NCBI GenBank assembly: GCA_028551475.1
Contig: CM052354.1
Coordinates: forward strand, 24,265,258 to 24,329,257
Length of the DNA: 64,000 nt
Direction of reading: 5' to 3'
Origin: Casuarina equisetifolia
Lineage: Eukaryota > Streptophyta > Magnoliopsida > Fagales > Casuarinaceae
Position numbers and translations under genes: made by a program
Notes under the pieces: generated by a model
The model's input: only the letters and a program-made list of their open reading frames with translations
What the model was told of the DNA's origin: nothing
Databases searched by the model: none
Shown here: one piece after another, positions 50,701-63,783 of the stretch
Numbering within the stretch: position 1 is the stretch's first letter
Layout: the number at the start of each line of letters is the position of its first letter

Positions 50701-53358
50701 AGCTTCATTAGACTCATTTGCAAAATTTCATCGCCTTGCTAAAATTGTAATCTAACGATTTTGCAGAACTTGAAATAAAAAAGTAAGTTAATCTTTGTAC
50801 TAGAACTTACAGTTGTTCTAATTTCACTAAATTCCCAAGCTCAGATGGTAGAGATCCCGAGAAGTTGTTCGATGAAAAAGACCTGTAAATATAAAATTTA
50901 GCAAATGAAACAAGACATGAATTCAAAGCCAAGGATTTTATTCCCCTAGGTTCAAATAATCAAGATCACGCATAAGGAATTCAGGAAGTGGCAACAGACA
51001 TGCTATTTTGTGGAAGCACCTGTTTTCAGACCTAAGATAAAGGCAATAGGAAGAAATGGCTCTCATATAAAGAAAACAACAAATATGTTTAGAAAGCAGC
51101 ATCAAGAAGTTACATATAGATTTACAACAGTGAGAATGAAAATGACTTACAATGATATTAAATCGGTAAGCTCTCCAAGTTCCTTTGGAACCTCCCCTGA
51201 TAGTGCATTAATGCCAAGACTCCTAAATCATTAAAACATCATAAGAAAAAACAAGAGAGGTTAAATAGTATTAATCTAACATGTCCTAAGAGTTTCATTT
51301 CAAATTTGGACAAGCTTACAGGTATTGCATGCGAGTCAAATTGCCGATTGAAGAAGACAAGTTACCTATCAAGTAATTTTGGCCCAAATTTCTGAAAGAA
51401 ATAGAGTAATTTTAATTCGTTGATATTATGCAAACAATTTCAAGGTCTAAATTTAATCCTAGCTTACATAAGAAATAAGGAAACATAAATTCAACTAAAT
51501 CTCAAGTAAACAAATATATAAGAAGAACCATACAGATTAAAGAGGAAAGTTAGATTCCATAGCTCTTCTGGGATGACACCAACGACATCCAAGGCATAAA
51601 CTTTCCTACAAATGAACTTCAAAAAATAAGCAATCTTCACAGAAACTATAAGTTGGTCAGTTACCAAAATTTTACAAAACTTCTCAAGGATATTAAAAAC
51701 CAAAACAAGATTTGTAATAAATCATTGCTCTTCAGTTTGTATTAAAGGTACTCTTGTTTGATGAGGTTTTTTGAAGCTCAACGTTGTAAGCTTAACTTTT
51801 GGGCAAATGAATTGCTGCTCTAGAATTTTAGTGACTATTGTGCTTGCAAAAAGTAAACTCCGGATAAAAATTTAGTTATGAACAGGGAAAAGAAAGAAGT
51901 AAATTACACTTACAAGAATATTTACAAAGCTTCAACCTAAAAATCTACATGTGCACAATTAAGGAGAAATCTCACTAACAAAATGTACAATATAAAGGAT
52001 GGCTAAAAATACTCCGTTTTAGTCCAAGTAAACAAAAGCTTTACTCAGGCGGATGATTTCCTCTATAAAAGTTAACAAGTCACTTATCATATAAGAGGAT
52101 TACTAAACCTTCACTTACACTTTTGTCAAAACCACTAAACCCTTTGCTATCTGTAGCCTCCAATTCATATACTTTGTCAAATAAAATATATTCCAAATTA
52201 CTCGTGTTTCAAAAAAAGTAGTCACTTAAATTTCAAGGATCAAATTACCACAAACTTAAATTTAAAAAATGAAGACCTTTTTTTTTTTTTGTATAGATAG
52301 GTCTTTCTATTAAATAGTTTTCTCTTGTACATTGTATTCTTTGAAGTACATGGTAAATCCTAGCAACAGAAAGAACAGAAACAAAAAACAAAAAACAAAA
52401 AAAACAGAGACAGGAAAGCCCAGAAGAGAACAGGACATACAGTTGGGTAATGTGACAAGTAGCGTTATTGTCATATGAGCAGTCGCATTTGATGAAGGGA
52501 TTGTAATTGCCGTCATCGAAGGAGGTAGAATCGATGGCCGCTCCACTGCATGGTTCCCCACTTATATTCCATAGATTTGGTGATGCTGAGATACCCCATT
52601 GTTGAAAGATTGAATTCAAAACTCTCACTGCCATCAAAATTCGTAGTTATATATCTGCTATGAGGATGGAAGTCAAAGACATCTTCAACCTTCGACTCCA
52701 AAGGAAATTTGGAGATCTCCCCATCACCCAAACGCTTAAATCTTTAGCTGTTTAGTTGACGTGATTGGGTTTGTGGACAAGTGACGAGTTCTAAGCCAGT
52801 TACCGACACTCCTGACTCACTTGAAGCCAAGCACGTCCTAGTCAGACGGCTGGTCTAATACGAATTGTAAATTGGAAACTGGTAAAAAAAACAAAAGAGC
52901 AAGAACAGAACATGTGTGGCGAAATGATCAACATGACGAAGCACAGAATGTGGTCTGCTCAACGATGAATATGAGAAGATTTAAAGCCATCGGAACATCG
53001 AAGCTTGGTAGTTTGATGATGAAGATGATGAACAGAAGAAGATGTGGAGCCATGGCTACATCGGAGATCGGTATCTTTTTAAATCGGATAACATCAAAGA
53101 GGAACTGACTTTTCTCTTGTCTGCAGAATTCGTTGGTCTTTACAAGGTAGTTTTCCTCATCGAGCTCACTCAAAACAACAATTGGTCCAGAGAGAGACGG
53201 GGCTGCAGAGTAACCCAGTAACGTGAGCACTGGAAGCATCACGTTTACCTTTCTTGGTTAAACAATAATTACAGCAACAGCTTCTTTGTTTACTAGCTAT
53301 TGTCATATACGCAGAAGACATGCACTCACCACAGAAAACGAAACACACTCTCAACCCA

Positions 53359-53395
<37 letters not shown>

Positions 53396-53520
53396 CCTTC
53401 AGCAGGATCGGTGACAGCCGTGGTTCCATTTTGAGCTTGAGCCACCTGGGCCAGAACGAAGATGCAAGCAGCATAAACAGCAAAGAACAAAGCTGGTGAT
53501 GATCCCACAATGACTTTCAT
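41789..53520 (-). CDS. RLK-D: complete LRR-malectin receptor-like kinase (subfamily VIII-2)
   Basis: 24 exons join in frame with GT-AG borders and predict 1032 residues, the usual size of the At1g56140 group. Exons: 53520-53397, 52627-52441, 51605-51534, 51391-51320, 51222-51151, 50882-50811, 50356-50285, 50148-50077, 49867-49796, 49683-49612, 49526-49455, 49065-48994, 48904-48839, 48272-48207, 47993-47949, 47034-46985, 46401-46022, 45461-45263, 45163-44999, 44521-44403, 43488-43278, 43120-42889, 42782-42632, 42172-41789. Order: signal peptide (1-30), LRRs (about 104-390, one 72-base exon per repeat), malectin domain (about 420-612), TM segment (about 628-652), kinase (about 690-960). GEGGFG, the Lys of [17 protein letters not shown] and DFGLAKLY are all present, so it is an RD kinase. 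It should act at the plasma membrane; its ligand is unknown. An ATG at 53565 would add 15 residues. Confidence 0.93.
53362..53393. repeat. (GA)n microsatellite just inside RLK-D intron 1
   Basis: A GA run of about 32 bases starts three bases after the exon 1 donor (read on the coding strand as a CT run). RLK-B has a much shorter GA run at the same place (about 20500-20512). Confidence 0.92.
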
Positions 53521-53574
53521 CTTCCTCTCCGACAAGGATGGGCCAAAGAGACAGAGCAACGACATTAGAGGAAC

Positions 53575-53579
<5 letters not shown>

Positions 53580-53611
<32 letters not shown>
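53580..53611. repeat. (GA)n microsatellite in RLK-D 5' leader
   Basis: A GA run of about 32 bases, 15-60 bases upstream of the candidate start codons. RLK-B has a short GA run in the equivalent place (about 20692-20703). CT/GA runs in leaders are common near plant promoters and can bind BPC/GAGA-type factors; here that is only a suggestion. Confidence 0.9.
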
Positions 53612-53613
<2 letters not shown>

Positions 53614-53619
53614 AGAACC

Positions 53620-56600
53620 CGCAGCCAGACGACACACCTCCGAACATGTCAATGATATTTAAATCCTTGATTGGTCACATCAACGGGATGGGATATCGAC
53701 ATCCAGTTCTTCGTTCAACGCATACTCCAACGTCCGGATTCGGTCTGATTTATGTTTCTTTATCCTCGGGGCCAGTCAACAATTCATTAGGTGAAGGACC
53801 TTGCCTGGCCCCATCCACGCGCCGCTTGCATTCACATTTGTGGTGGTTCAGCACTGCAAAAAGGCAGCTTGAATGTCAACGTTGAGGATTACATCCGCCT
53901 TTAACGAAGACAATAAAGACCAAACCTTTTTACAATCTGTAGTTGTATAAATAAAAATCAGCAGAAACGTTATTAAATTGCAAGTTGCATTTTAGGTTTA
54001 ATACTTTTGGACCAAGTGGTTTGTACCCCATCTGCAATAACGAGGAGAACATGGGCGGCTTAATCTAATCTCTTTCCCCAACAATCCAGAAGCAAGACTA
54101 CCAAATGAATAATGAACAAAACTTTTCATATTTTCTCTCTTTCACCCACCTTTTGTATGTAATTAGAGGGTCAGTAATGTTATTAAAAGTTAATTTCCAA
54201 ATCAAACTCTGTTCAAGAATCAGTATGAACAAAATGATTTGAGGAAGCTTCGTCTTGTGATGGAGGCCAAGCTACAGCTTAGCTTCCCCATGTCAGCATG
54301 CACATGTTTATCCAATAAACAGTGGGATTTGAAAAAGGGATAGTCAATAAACTAGTTTTCACTGGAGCAAAGGACTGCAACTTGGCCACCATCTATTATG
54401 AAAAGATAAGAGGGCGAAGGAATCAAGAAAGAGTGTCGTGTTGTTCACGCGTCAAACTGAGTGTGGAAGTGGCATTTGATCATGATTATGCATGGCGGAC
54501 ACGAAATTAAGACAAAATCGGTGGACTTTCAATCTTCTCGGCTCAGCTCCATCGAGGCCACTTGAACGGCTTTTTTGACACGCCAACCTGAACGTCATCG
54601 TGTAAAATTCTGCTGCTGGCAAGTAAGACGGGAAGAACGGCGGCGGCGTCGAGGCTTTCTGACTGGTTCGCGCCGATCAATTTCTGGCATGGATCGACAT
54701 GAGCGCGTAACGGTACTGGTATTTTCTTTAATTAAGAGATTAGTTTATTAAGCTTAGCAAATTAGATGGGTGATTAGTATGTTAGGTAGGAAAGATTTAT
54801 TTGTTGGGTTATTTCATTTGTTATGATGTTTTTGTGGTCAAAATACTTTAGCTTGTTATTCATAGGTCCAATTTAAGATATTATAATCTCTATTGTATAG
54901 GAGTTTTGATTAATTAAAGAGAATTTTTCTTAAAAAAGTTCAAACCCTTTCTCAAAAGACTTAATTTTCTAAGTTTTCAGTTCTTATTTTTAATTCTCTT
55001 TTCCTTTGATATTCATCCTTGTGAATGATCCAAAACCACCGCTTACAAGATATGGTGGTTGGTGTGTGCTATCTCACCATATTTTTATGTGAACTTTGTC
55101 TATCATAATGAGAGTTAAAATTTTAGAACTCTTTGGTTAATGAATTGGATAGGTTGTATGGCTTCTCATATAAATATTTTTTTTTTGTGTTTAAGTTAAG
55201 AATATCTCATATTATTAAGACATTAATTTAGTATGTTTTAATACATAAAAACTTTGACCTCTCTTATAAGTGAATTTAAGAAAATAAATAAAATTTTAAA
55301 TAAAAAGGTTAATTTCTTAGGTTTTCAACATAAAATGCTTTAGGAGATTATATGATTCAAAAAGTTGTTGCTATGCATTTCGATTCTAATTAATTGTATA
55401 TTTTGAGTTCTGATATGTCAATATAATTTTTGTCACTTAAAGATTTATTTTGACATGTAACTTCTGTATATACAATCTTATGGTTCTCTTATTCTTTCAA
55501 ATTGTCGTAACTTTATGTTCAAACCAAATCTAAAGTTGTAGTGAATCAAATATTTATCAATGATAAACAAATTAATGATTCTTAGTTATTATGCATATGA
55601 ATGTTCATCAATGGACAAAAGAAACTATTGTTCTATATTAAATCAAGGATGGGGCTAATTTTTGTCCAAAGGTTGGTTCTTTTTACATTTACGTTTTTTT
55701 TTTAAACCTTTTTACTTTATACCCAACGTAACATGCCAATTTTTTTTTTAATCTTAAATTCTTAAGCATAGAGGGATCAAGAGAAGGTAGATGAAAGAGC
55801 AATAATCATTTTTGTTTCCTTGGAACATTTTCTCCTCCTTTAAATGAATTGGTCTTCACATCCTAATGATTATAAGTTTGTAGGAGGCCGCGTTTGCATG
55901 TGGGTATTTTTTCTTCAAAAAAAAAAAAAAAGGATGCCGCTTCGTTTTAAGTTAGGCATATTACAGCTCAGAGGCAGTGCAGCCCGGTGTTGTTTCAGAC
56001 GAACGGTACTACTTTGCACTTGGTCAAAGGAGGAGATTAGCACTGGGATACATAGAAGCTAGGAGTAATTTGTGCCACTTCAAAGAAAGACAAGTTTTTA
56101 GCCCTTACTTACATGTTTATGGTCAATTAAAGCACGAGATGAAGTGCTTTTATTACCAATTGAACTCTAGCCTAGTTAAGCAGACTATATTTAGAATTCT
56201 GCAGAAAATTCGCAGCTACCATAGAAAGAACTAATAGCGAAATGACTAGAGCTATCATCTTGGATGACACTTTGACAACTCATGTAAGCCTCTAAGATGT
56301 GATGGGGCATGAACCTGGAGACGGGAAATGATATTCAAGGTTTCTTTTCTCTCAAAGGTGGTTGAAGGTTCCCCACTCGTAATAGATTAGGTATGAGTTA
56401 GTTAAACAATTTAAGATTGCTTTACATTCTCAGTGGAGCCTCATATTTAAGCCTCTCTTAGGTGTCTAAATTATGTAGTGGTAAACGTAACATCATTTAA
56501 TTCAATATTTTAAGTTTATTTCTACAGATTAAATGATGATACATTAGTTCTTTATCACTTGATTAAGCAATCAATAGGAAGTCAATAAATACTTCAAACA

Positions 56601-57420
56601 ACAAAAGCAAATAATCACATAAGTCAATACAATTGAAATCCCACTTGCCATCTTGATAAAGTTGATTTTAACTTCGCATTGGGATCTCCAATCATCGAGC
56701 AAATGAATCAAAATATCAATGAACATGTCTATTCTCAACTTGCTGAAACTTCAAATTGAAAGTTCCAACCAAAAAGGAGGCAAGTTGTATTTGAAGTTTT
56801 CAAAAGTAATTATTTTGAAAGAAGTGTTTGTGTCCACAAAGAGTTGACTTTCTAAAAGTTAATTTTCTTGATGTATTGGAAATTTATTGATTGCCACAAG
56901 TAAAAACATAGTGTTTTTGAAGACTTATCAACCTTTCTCCAGAATGTATGTTGCTCATAAAAGGATTTCTAACATCATTACTAAAGAGAACTAAATGTAC
57001 ATTTGGGGGATAATCACAGACCTCCTTGAGGAAAGAAGTAAATAAAAGTTAAAGGAAAATTGACAGTTTTTAGGTGATATTTAAAGGGTAAGAAAATGAT
57101 TATTCTCGCACTTTGGAATGATACAGCTAACTATAACTTTACTACTCGTCAAAGGTCCTTGTATTGAGCCTTTATGCTAACTTGGTTCCCTTTACAAACG
57201 AGGACGACTCCAACTTCATGAATAAAATAGGAAATGAGACAAAAGCTATATCTAAATAAATGCAATCATGCTTGTTAATTGTAGTTTGGTTTATCATATC
57301 AATTTGAAGAATTCATTCCACTATCAAGTGGATTTATCTAAATTGCTTAATTACATATTATGCCTCGAATTGAGAAAAATAAAAAGTCTGTTAATTATTC
57401 CGAAAGAAAAAGAGTAAGGG
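53620..57420. other. RLK-D upstream region and spacer to RLK-E
   Basis: No convincing gene. 54370-54440 and 55580-55850 match the RLK-B upstream region, so the two genes share ancestral promoter-side DNA. 56120-56880 is the partner of the block at 7130-7870. 54590-54720 is markedly richer in G and C than its surroundings and carries short frames on both strands without recognisable products. The final 120 bases resemble RLK 3' flanks. Confidence 0.55.
56120..56880 (+). repeat. Diverged duplicate of 7130-7870
   Basis: Partner of the block beside the broken SCI1 exon, same orientation. Shared words include gatgaagtgcttttatta and gatgtgatggggcatgaa. It has no coding content I can recognise. Confidence 0.7.
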
Positions 57421-58764
57421 TTAAGGGAAAGCAATAAGAATGGAGGCAAGTATCCTCGCTAAAGTCTCTGATGAAGCATGGGTTTGGAAGCATTTATTGG
57501 TGAATCTCTTTATCACCCATAATGCTCGAACTGTTGATGAGCTATAATAGCTATCAACAATTTGCCTTATTGCAATATCTCTCATAGAGCTGCCTACCTC
57601 ATTAAGTTTCCAATGGGTCAGATATGCAGGCCTTGAAGCTACCTTGCTCACTTAATATCTCTTAAGAGCATTGCAACTACACGCGACATCGATTGCTGTA
57701 ACATTTGGGATGCCTGTGTACATAATGGGGATACTCTTATCAAGCATTTTACGTCTTCCTTGTTGGAATTTGATAGTGTGGAGTCTACAAGGTCAACTTC
57801 ATGGTTGTTCTCCCGTAGGTGCCAAGCTTGAGATGGATATGCATTATCATGCCTCCGAAACTGGACCACGAAGATTCATTTCATTTCCTATTAAGTATAA
57901 GTTGGACTTATTTTTGGATTCTCGATATAAGCAAATGAAATCATTCCCCCATCTTGAAACACCACAATTTTCTCTTTTATATAATCAAAGTTTTAGTTTG
58001 GTTTCAACTTTTTTGGTAGAAGCAAATATTTATAGGCATGGATGGTCATGGTTATCATTATCCTGGAAGCAATCGCTAGAGAAAGACAAGTGCTAGCAGA
58101 TCTTTTCTACGTGGACCGGTTGGAATCTAATTAAAAGAGAGAGTAATGGGAACATAAAGCTCAAAAATATATTACCCCTTCAAGAAGATATACCTTTTCT
58201 TTCTCCAAGCTTGAGTCATTATTTCTCCTCCCACTAACAATCTCTAAGCCCGCAACACCAAAGGAAAACACATAGCCTTCTTTGTAAGGTGCCCACGCAT
58301 AACACACTCCAGTGCGACATACCCACTACATCAATAATAATCGTATGCCAATTTAGCATGACATAACATATAAGCCAAGATAACATAAAGGGTTCTATAC
58401 TCACGAAAGATGAGATGCCTAATTAATCCTTTAGGATCTTGCATAGTTCTTGCAACTCAGTTGCTTATGTGGGTCTTTTCATTGTCATAAATCTTGACCA
58501 AACCAAAGTCAGATACTTTAAGGATGAGATCGGATTCAAGCATGATATTGTTAGCCTTCACATCTTTATGAATGATTCAAGTCATGACTCCTCATGAAGA
58601 TATGTCAAACCTCTCACCATACCTAAGCATACATCATATCACATTGAACAATCAAGATTCAAGCTACTCTTTCTTACCTTAAGCAAGCATTTGAAACTTA
58701 ACCTACATAACATATAAACCATGCACACACACACTCATTTATATATCTATATATACATATATAG

Positions 58765-58789
58765 AAAGAGAGAGAGAGAGAGAGAGAGA
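58765..58789. repeat. (GA)n microsatellite in RLK-E intron
   Basis: A GA run of about 25 bases in the intron between two decayed kinase exons. Confidence 0.9.
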
Positions 58790-60388
58790 ATAAAAAAAAA
58801 ATCACATTCCAAATAATGTTAATTAAGATTTCTATTCTCTAGAAACTCTTAAAAAGGAGCCATTTATCTCCTCTAATGCGTCATTAATACAATTTAACAA
58901 GGTTGTGGTCTTACACAATAGATATGGTGTAGTCTTAGTTATGAATTGATTCTTCCTTTGGCATGATGTTATAGATAGTTATTTCACAACAATTACACTT
59001 CTATCAAAAAGTGTCCTGTACTTAGAATAAAGTTAAGGAGAAAAAAAATTAGTTACTTGAAATGTTTTCAAAAACCATTTGCCATACTGATGATTAGATC
59101 TATACCACCTCCCTAATTGAAGGCCTAAATATAGTCTATGTAATAGCAATTTGTAAATAAAACTTAGGAGGATTAAACTTAGATATTTATTTACTGGTTT
59201 TTCATTTTTTTTTCTTTTACCTATAGTTGTATGTCTAGTCCAACTAGTTTCAATTTAATCCTCGTACCATTGAAGGAAAAGTACGAAGCAAGGGCAACAA
59301 GGTTACCCCACTAAATGCTATACCAAGCACTACGTTGTTTTCATTTAAGCCACAATTTTGATCTTTAAATTAAGACAAGAATCTAACAACCTCTAAACAT
59401 CAGAATAGTCAATTCATGGATCTCAATACATAGATTAGGTAACTTGTCGTACAAAATGTCCAGATAATCATGACAGAAACTGAAAATCTTTGGAACTAAA
59501 GGAAATAGAGATGCTTATGCATCTTTAAATAATTTCTTTTCACTTTACAGCAGTTGCTCTTTCCAACACTTTTCCAATCACAAGCACAAAATACCACAGT
59601 ATGGAGTGCGTACAATTTAACAAAAGAGAGGGGGATTAGGAATAAGGAAAGGGAATATAAGAACCTTATAGAAAGAAAAGAAACGGCCAAAGGTGATGTT
59701 GCAGTATGCACCGTTAATGTCAAGAAATTAGATATATAACAACTATAAAGTTACATCGAACAGTCAACTTCAAGGTACTGAATAGGCTCAGACACTTTTT
59801 GTTCTTGATTAGAATAAGGACTTAACTTATAAACAAGTCCAAATCCTCCCTCGCCTAGCTTATTAGTGGGACTTTTAGCATAGTTGAAAGTGAATGGTTT
59901 AGCATCTATTCCCAAGAGCTCCGTAATTCAAACAAAACACAACTTTTATCTACTTATCAATTTAACGGATTGGTTTAGAGGGACAACGCAACATAGTTTT
60001 ACTTCTTTAACTAAGGACGTGTCTTTTTGTTAAAAATTAAACATCAATGCTTTTTTTTTTTTCTGAAAAATTTTTAGGCTGAAGATTCCTGATTCAGTGG
60101 CAAGAATATATAGAAAGTCGTCTATAGAACAGGGGTATCAGCAAAATAACATAGGTTTTTTTCCCGGTTCTTCGTAGAGGCATATCTATCTTTGGATAAT
60201 TTACAGATATATAAAAGATATTTTATTAACATTGCCTTGATGTAGTTGTTGTTGTAAAATGATATGATATGCTGCATTTTTAGTCCACATGCAAAGGCTG
60301 CCCCAAGTTTAAATAAACAATAGAAAGTTCCAAATAGAAAGCATAGATGTAATTAGTGATCTTTAACTTACCTCAATCATCATTGTTT

Positions 60389-62015
60389 GGGATTTTTTTT
60401 TAAGTAAAAGGTTAAAAATTATATATTACCATAAAAAATTATAAGATTGTTTAGTTACAACATCATCATTTAGGCTCAAACATTGCATTTGACAAATTCC
60501 AAAACTCTTGCAATAATTTATTACAATTTATAAGTTTTACCCTTCTCGTAAATGAAATCTTTTCTCTCGCATCCTTCTTGATTTTAACAATAATAGTTAA
60601 ATTGTCTAGACTTTTATCATTGAATATTCTTTTGTTTCTTTTCCTCCAAATGTGATATAATACGACCTTGAAAAATATACTAAGCAAGAGTGCTACAAAA
60701 TTCTTACTCTTAACAACCTAGATCATCCAACATATTTCCAGCTTTCTAGTATTCAATTCTTCAAATTAATCCATTTATACATAATAGTCTTCCGTATGTA
60801 ATTTGTGATTGCATTTAAAAAATAAATGTTCTTGTGACTCTTCTCCTTGTTGGCAAAGGTTGCATTGTAGGTCCACTAAACTATTCCAATTTGTTGTGGA
60901 TAGTTTGTCTTTCAAAACAACTAACAGATAAAATTATGCTTTGGTACTCATTTCCATACAAGTCTTGCCCATACAGTATCTTCTCTATTCTCTCTTAGTG
61001 TTATATAACTTTTAGCAATGGTGTATTTTGAGCCCATCATTAGTTGTGTGAGTTCACTTTTTACTTGTAAAATATTCTTAAAACTCTAAACTAGTGATCA
61101 TTTCATCTCAACTTCTAATACATTTATTCCCTTCAAATTTTATCTTATCATCCATTTAACTCATAAAGAGTTTGAGTTATTATGCACAAGAGATCATAAG
61201 AGTTTTCCAACTATTGCATTATTCCACGTATGAATATATATCAAATCCATTCCTTCATAAATTTTAGGCCAACAAATTTCTTTCCATGTCACTTTCGCTA
61301 TATAACATTCATTAGATTTACCTGCCCAAAGAAAGATTCTAATCTTTTTTTAAATTTCATAAAGTATTTGTTTTAATCATAGAAAAATTTGCATCTAATA
61401 TATTTGCAAAGAAAATAAAACACTTTTTGCTAGTTACAGTCTCTCCTCTATAACTAATATGCATAGACTTTCAACCTTTAATTCTCTTCAATATCTTTTA
61501 TGTCAAGATTATACAATCTAGATTAGAAAGTTTTTTAGTAATCAATGAAACTCTCAAGTATTTTATAGAAAGTTGGCCTTCTTGGATAGGAATATGATAA
61601 AGTATTAGAGTATTTTCCTATTTAGACAAGCTTAAAAAGAAAATTTGATACTTTTTTCGATGCATCTTAAAACCTTTGATATCCTTAAACTCGAGCATAA
61701 CATCTAGTAAACAAAATATAAATTCAATATCTCCCTAAGCAAACAAAAAAAGGTCATCAAAAAGTATAGATGAGTGATCTTCTCTTTAGAGCATTTCTAG
61801 TGAAACTTAAACTTTCTAGAAGATATTTTCTTTTGTATAATTTTGTTAAGAATCTCCATCATAATAACAAAGAAAAAAGAAGAGAGAGGGTCTCCTTGTC
61901 TAAGTTCCTTTGCCCCTTTAGAAAAAAAACTAAAGGAGAGCCATTTATATTCACAAAATAATCAACAGTAGTGATGCAACTTTCAATCAACAATATAAAA
62001 AACTATAAAGGAGAG
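60389..62015 (-). mobile_element. 5'-truncated L1-type LINE inserted in RLK-E TM exon
   Basis: On the minus strand, 61980-61740 translates to degraded L1 reverse transcriptase: CITTVDYFVNINGSPL, then RQGDPLS-like residues and a damaged FADD region. Further on, 60910-60830 gives a zf-RVT-like block (NSLVDLQCNLCQQGEES, then HLFFKC). 60687-60466 encodes the typical end LYHIWRKRNKRIFNDKS. An A-rich tail (T run at about 60391-60399 on the + strand) marks the 3' end. The N-terminal endonuclease and ORF1 are missing. The frames are broken, so it is inactive. It sits between the two halves of the RLK-E TM exon, and about 60 bp of that exon are gone. Confidence 0.75.
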
Positions 62016-63179
62016 AGAAAGTTTAAAACCACAACATCAACAAGGAGACTTATGATTAGATCAGTCCTATTCTTCTTTAGCTTGGAGGTTTGTTACTAAC
62101 AATTGGTATAAAATCTGCATGAACAATAGGCCATTAATAGGTAATATGGTCCTAGCATGTGAGGGAAGTAGAAATCTTTTGAATTACAACCACAAGTTTT
62201 GCACTATGTTACCTAGGTTTGCATTGATGGTTGAAATAGAAGATCCAAGAATATCTAGATTAGGGATGTAGCAAAGTGACTTTTCCAGCCCAAAAGAGAT
62301 GGATTTCATGGTAGTTTTTTAATACATTCATCTTAAATTCTTTCTAGATGGCTAGAAAAGAAACTTTACCAACCACCTATCATATATCAAAATCCTATAA
62401 AACAAGATTCTCCTAGAACAAACAAAGTAGAACTTAAAAAAAAAATTGCATATTGTACTAAATGTTATGTGCAATATACAATTTTTTTTTGTTTTGAATT
62501 TTTTGGGGGAATATAGGTCACGAATGCCTAAAATCTACAAGCAAATTTCTTCAAATGTACTCCAATATTTTAAGTTAAATTATTAATTTGTTTTATATCA
62601 ACATCTACTATTTATCACCTACCATTACCACCATATCATTTCTTATAAGTGATTAGTATGATGAATTGTGATATGAAAATATCTCTTCTAAAAATCTTAA
62701 AAGTAATGGTTTAAGAGTGGAAGAAATCCATTCAATGGATACTTTAAGAATTGAAAAAAATCTCGATTCAAGATTCAATTTATTATTGCATGCTTTTAGA
62801 TTTTACAATGCCACCATAATCTCCATTTAATAGAGTGTAATTACTATCATTCTAAACAATCAATTTAAACATTTTATTTTCTATGTAGATAAAAAATAGT
62901 TATCTTGAAAAACATATCAGTTGTATATTGTATCTAAAAAACTAGAAGATAATAAGGAATTGGTTTTTTAAAAACATATGTTTCTAAAGCAATCAAATCA
63001 CATCAAGCAAACCTGATTGTAGATATCAAAGACATGACTCCCACGACCTTCCCGTGGTGAAGAGTCTGGAAAAGTAGCTTCTGCAAATTTTATTTTACTG
63101 TGTAGTTTCCATTTTCAAGCCCCAAGCCATAAGGTCTGGAATAGGACTGAGTGAATAGTGTTTGCAAATCCAAATAACA

Positions 63180-63783
63180 AAGTAAAGGGAGTATTCTTTT
63201 TCTTGGTTTTTTCCTCTTCCCTCGGCACTTAATAGAATTAAAAAAAAAACGAAAGAAGGGTTACTTTTTTTTTTCTTTTAATTTCTTCATGCGGCGTGAA
63301 CGTCCATGAAAAAGCAATAGCAACAAGCAGAGGCTTGTCTTGGGAACGTTCTGTCAGCAGATGCAATAATGTTGCTTAGTTTATTCAAAAGTTCGTTCTT
63401 AAAGATTATTTCTTCATACATGTAAAGTACTTTTAAATGGGATTTAGATTACGTTAGACTTTTGACCACATCATTCTAAACAAATAAGATCAATGTATGC
63501 GCGTACGATGCAAAGATATGACATTCAAAAGATTGAAGCAAAATGCACAATCATCCGTTAACGACAAGACTAAGCATATGCTCTTGTCCTTCCATCAACT
63601 GCCGAAGTACAAGCACAAGAAAACGTATGATTTCACGGCCAAAAGGCATATTACTTTTTACTTCGACTATTGAACTGACTAAGAAAATCAATTTGGCTCC
63701 AATCCTTCAATGCCCCTTATGCAACCAGCAACAGGAAATCAGCTCACCGTAACACCAGACAGACGTCCAAAGACATGCCAAAA
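63180..63783. other. Spacer between RLK-E remnant and alkenal reductase
   Basis: RLK similarity stops near 63150. The rest is low-complexity and unique DNA, and includes the 3' untranslated region of the reductase. A 69-codon frame at 63543-63752 has no support. Confidence 0.5.

Larger units (their letters stand above)
57421..63180 (-). pseudogene. RLK-E: heavily decayed LRR VIII-2 RLK, 3' half only
   Basis: Recognisable pieces on the minus strand, reading from the gene's 5' side, are: a malectin-exon fragment (about 63150-63010); the second malectin exon (about 62400-62210); a TM exon split by a LINE (62110-62020 and 60388-60360); and a P-loop exon (about 59925-59825). The kinase exons lie near 59020-58815, 58680-58440 and 58330-58200, and the last exon at about 57830-57421 includes [20 protein letters not shown] and [18 protein letters not shown]. 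The last exon has a stop at 57648-57650, the P-loop exon has lost sequence, and several other frames are broken. All exons 5' of the malectin fragment (signal peptide and LRRs) are missing. It cannot make a kinase. Confidence 0.8.

Noticed and set aside
54590-54720. GC-rich patch with short Arg-rich frames
   Set aside because: Too short, with no splice structure or family resemblance; listed only as a composition change.
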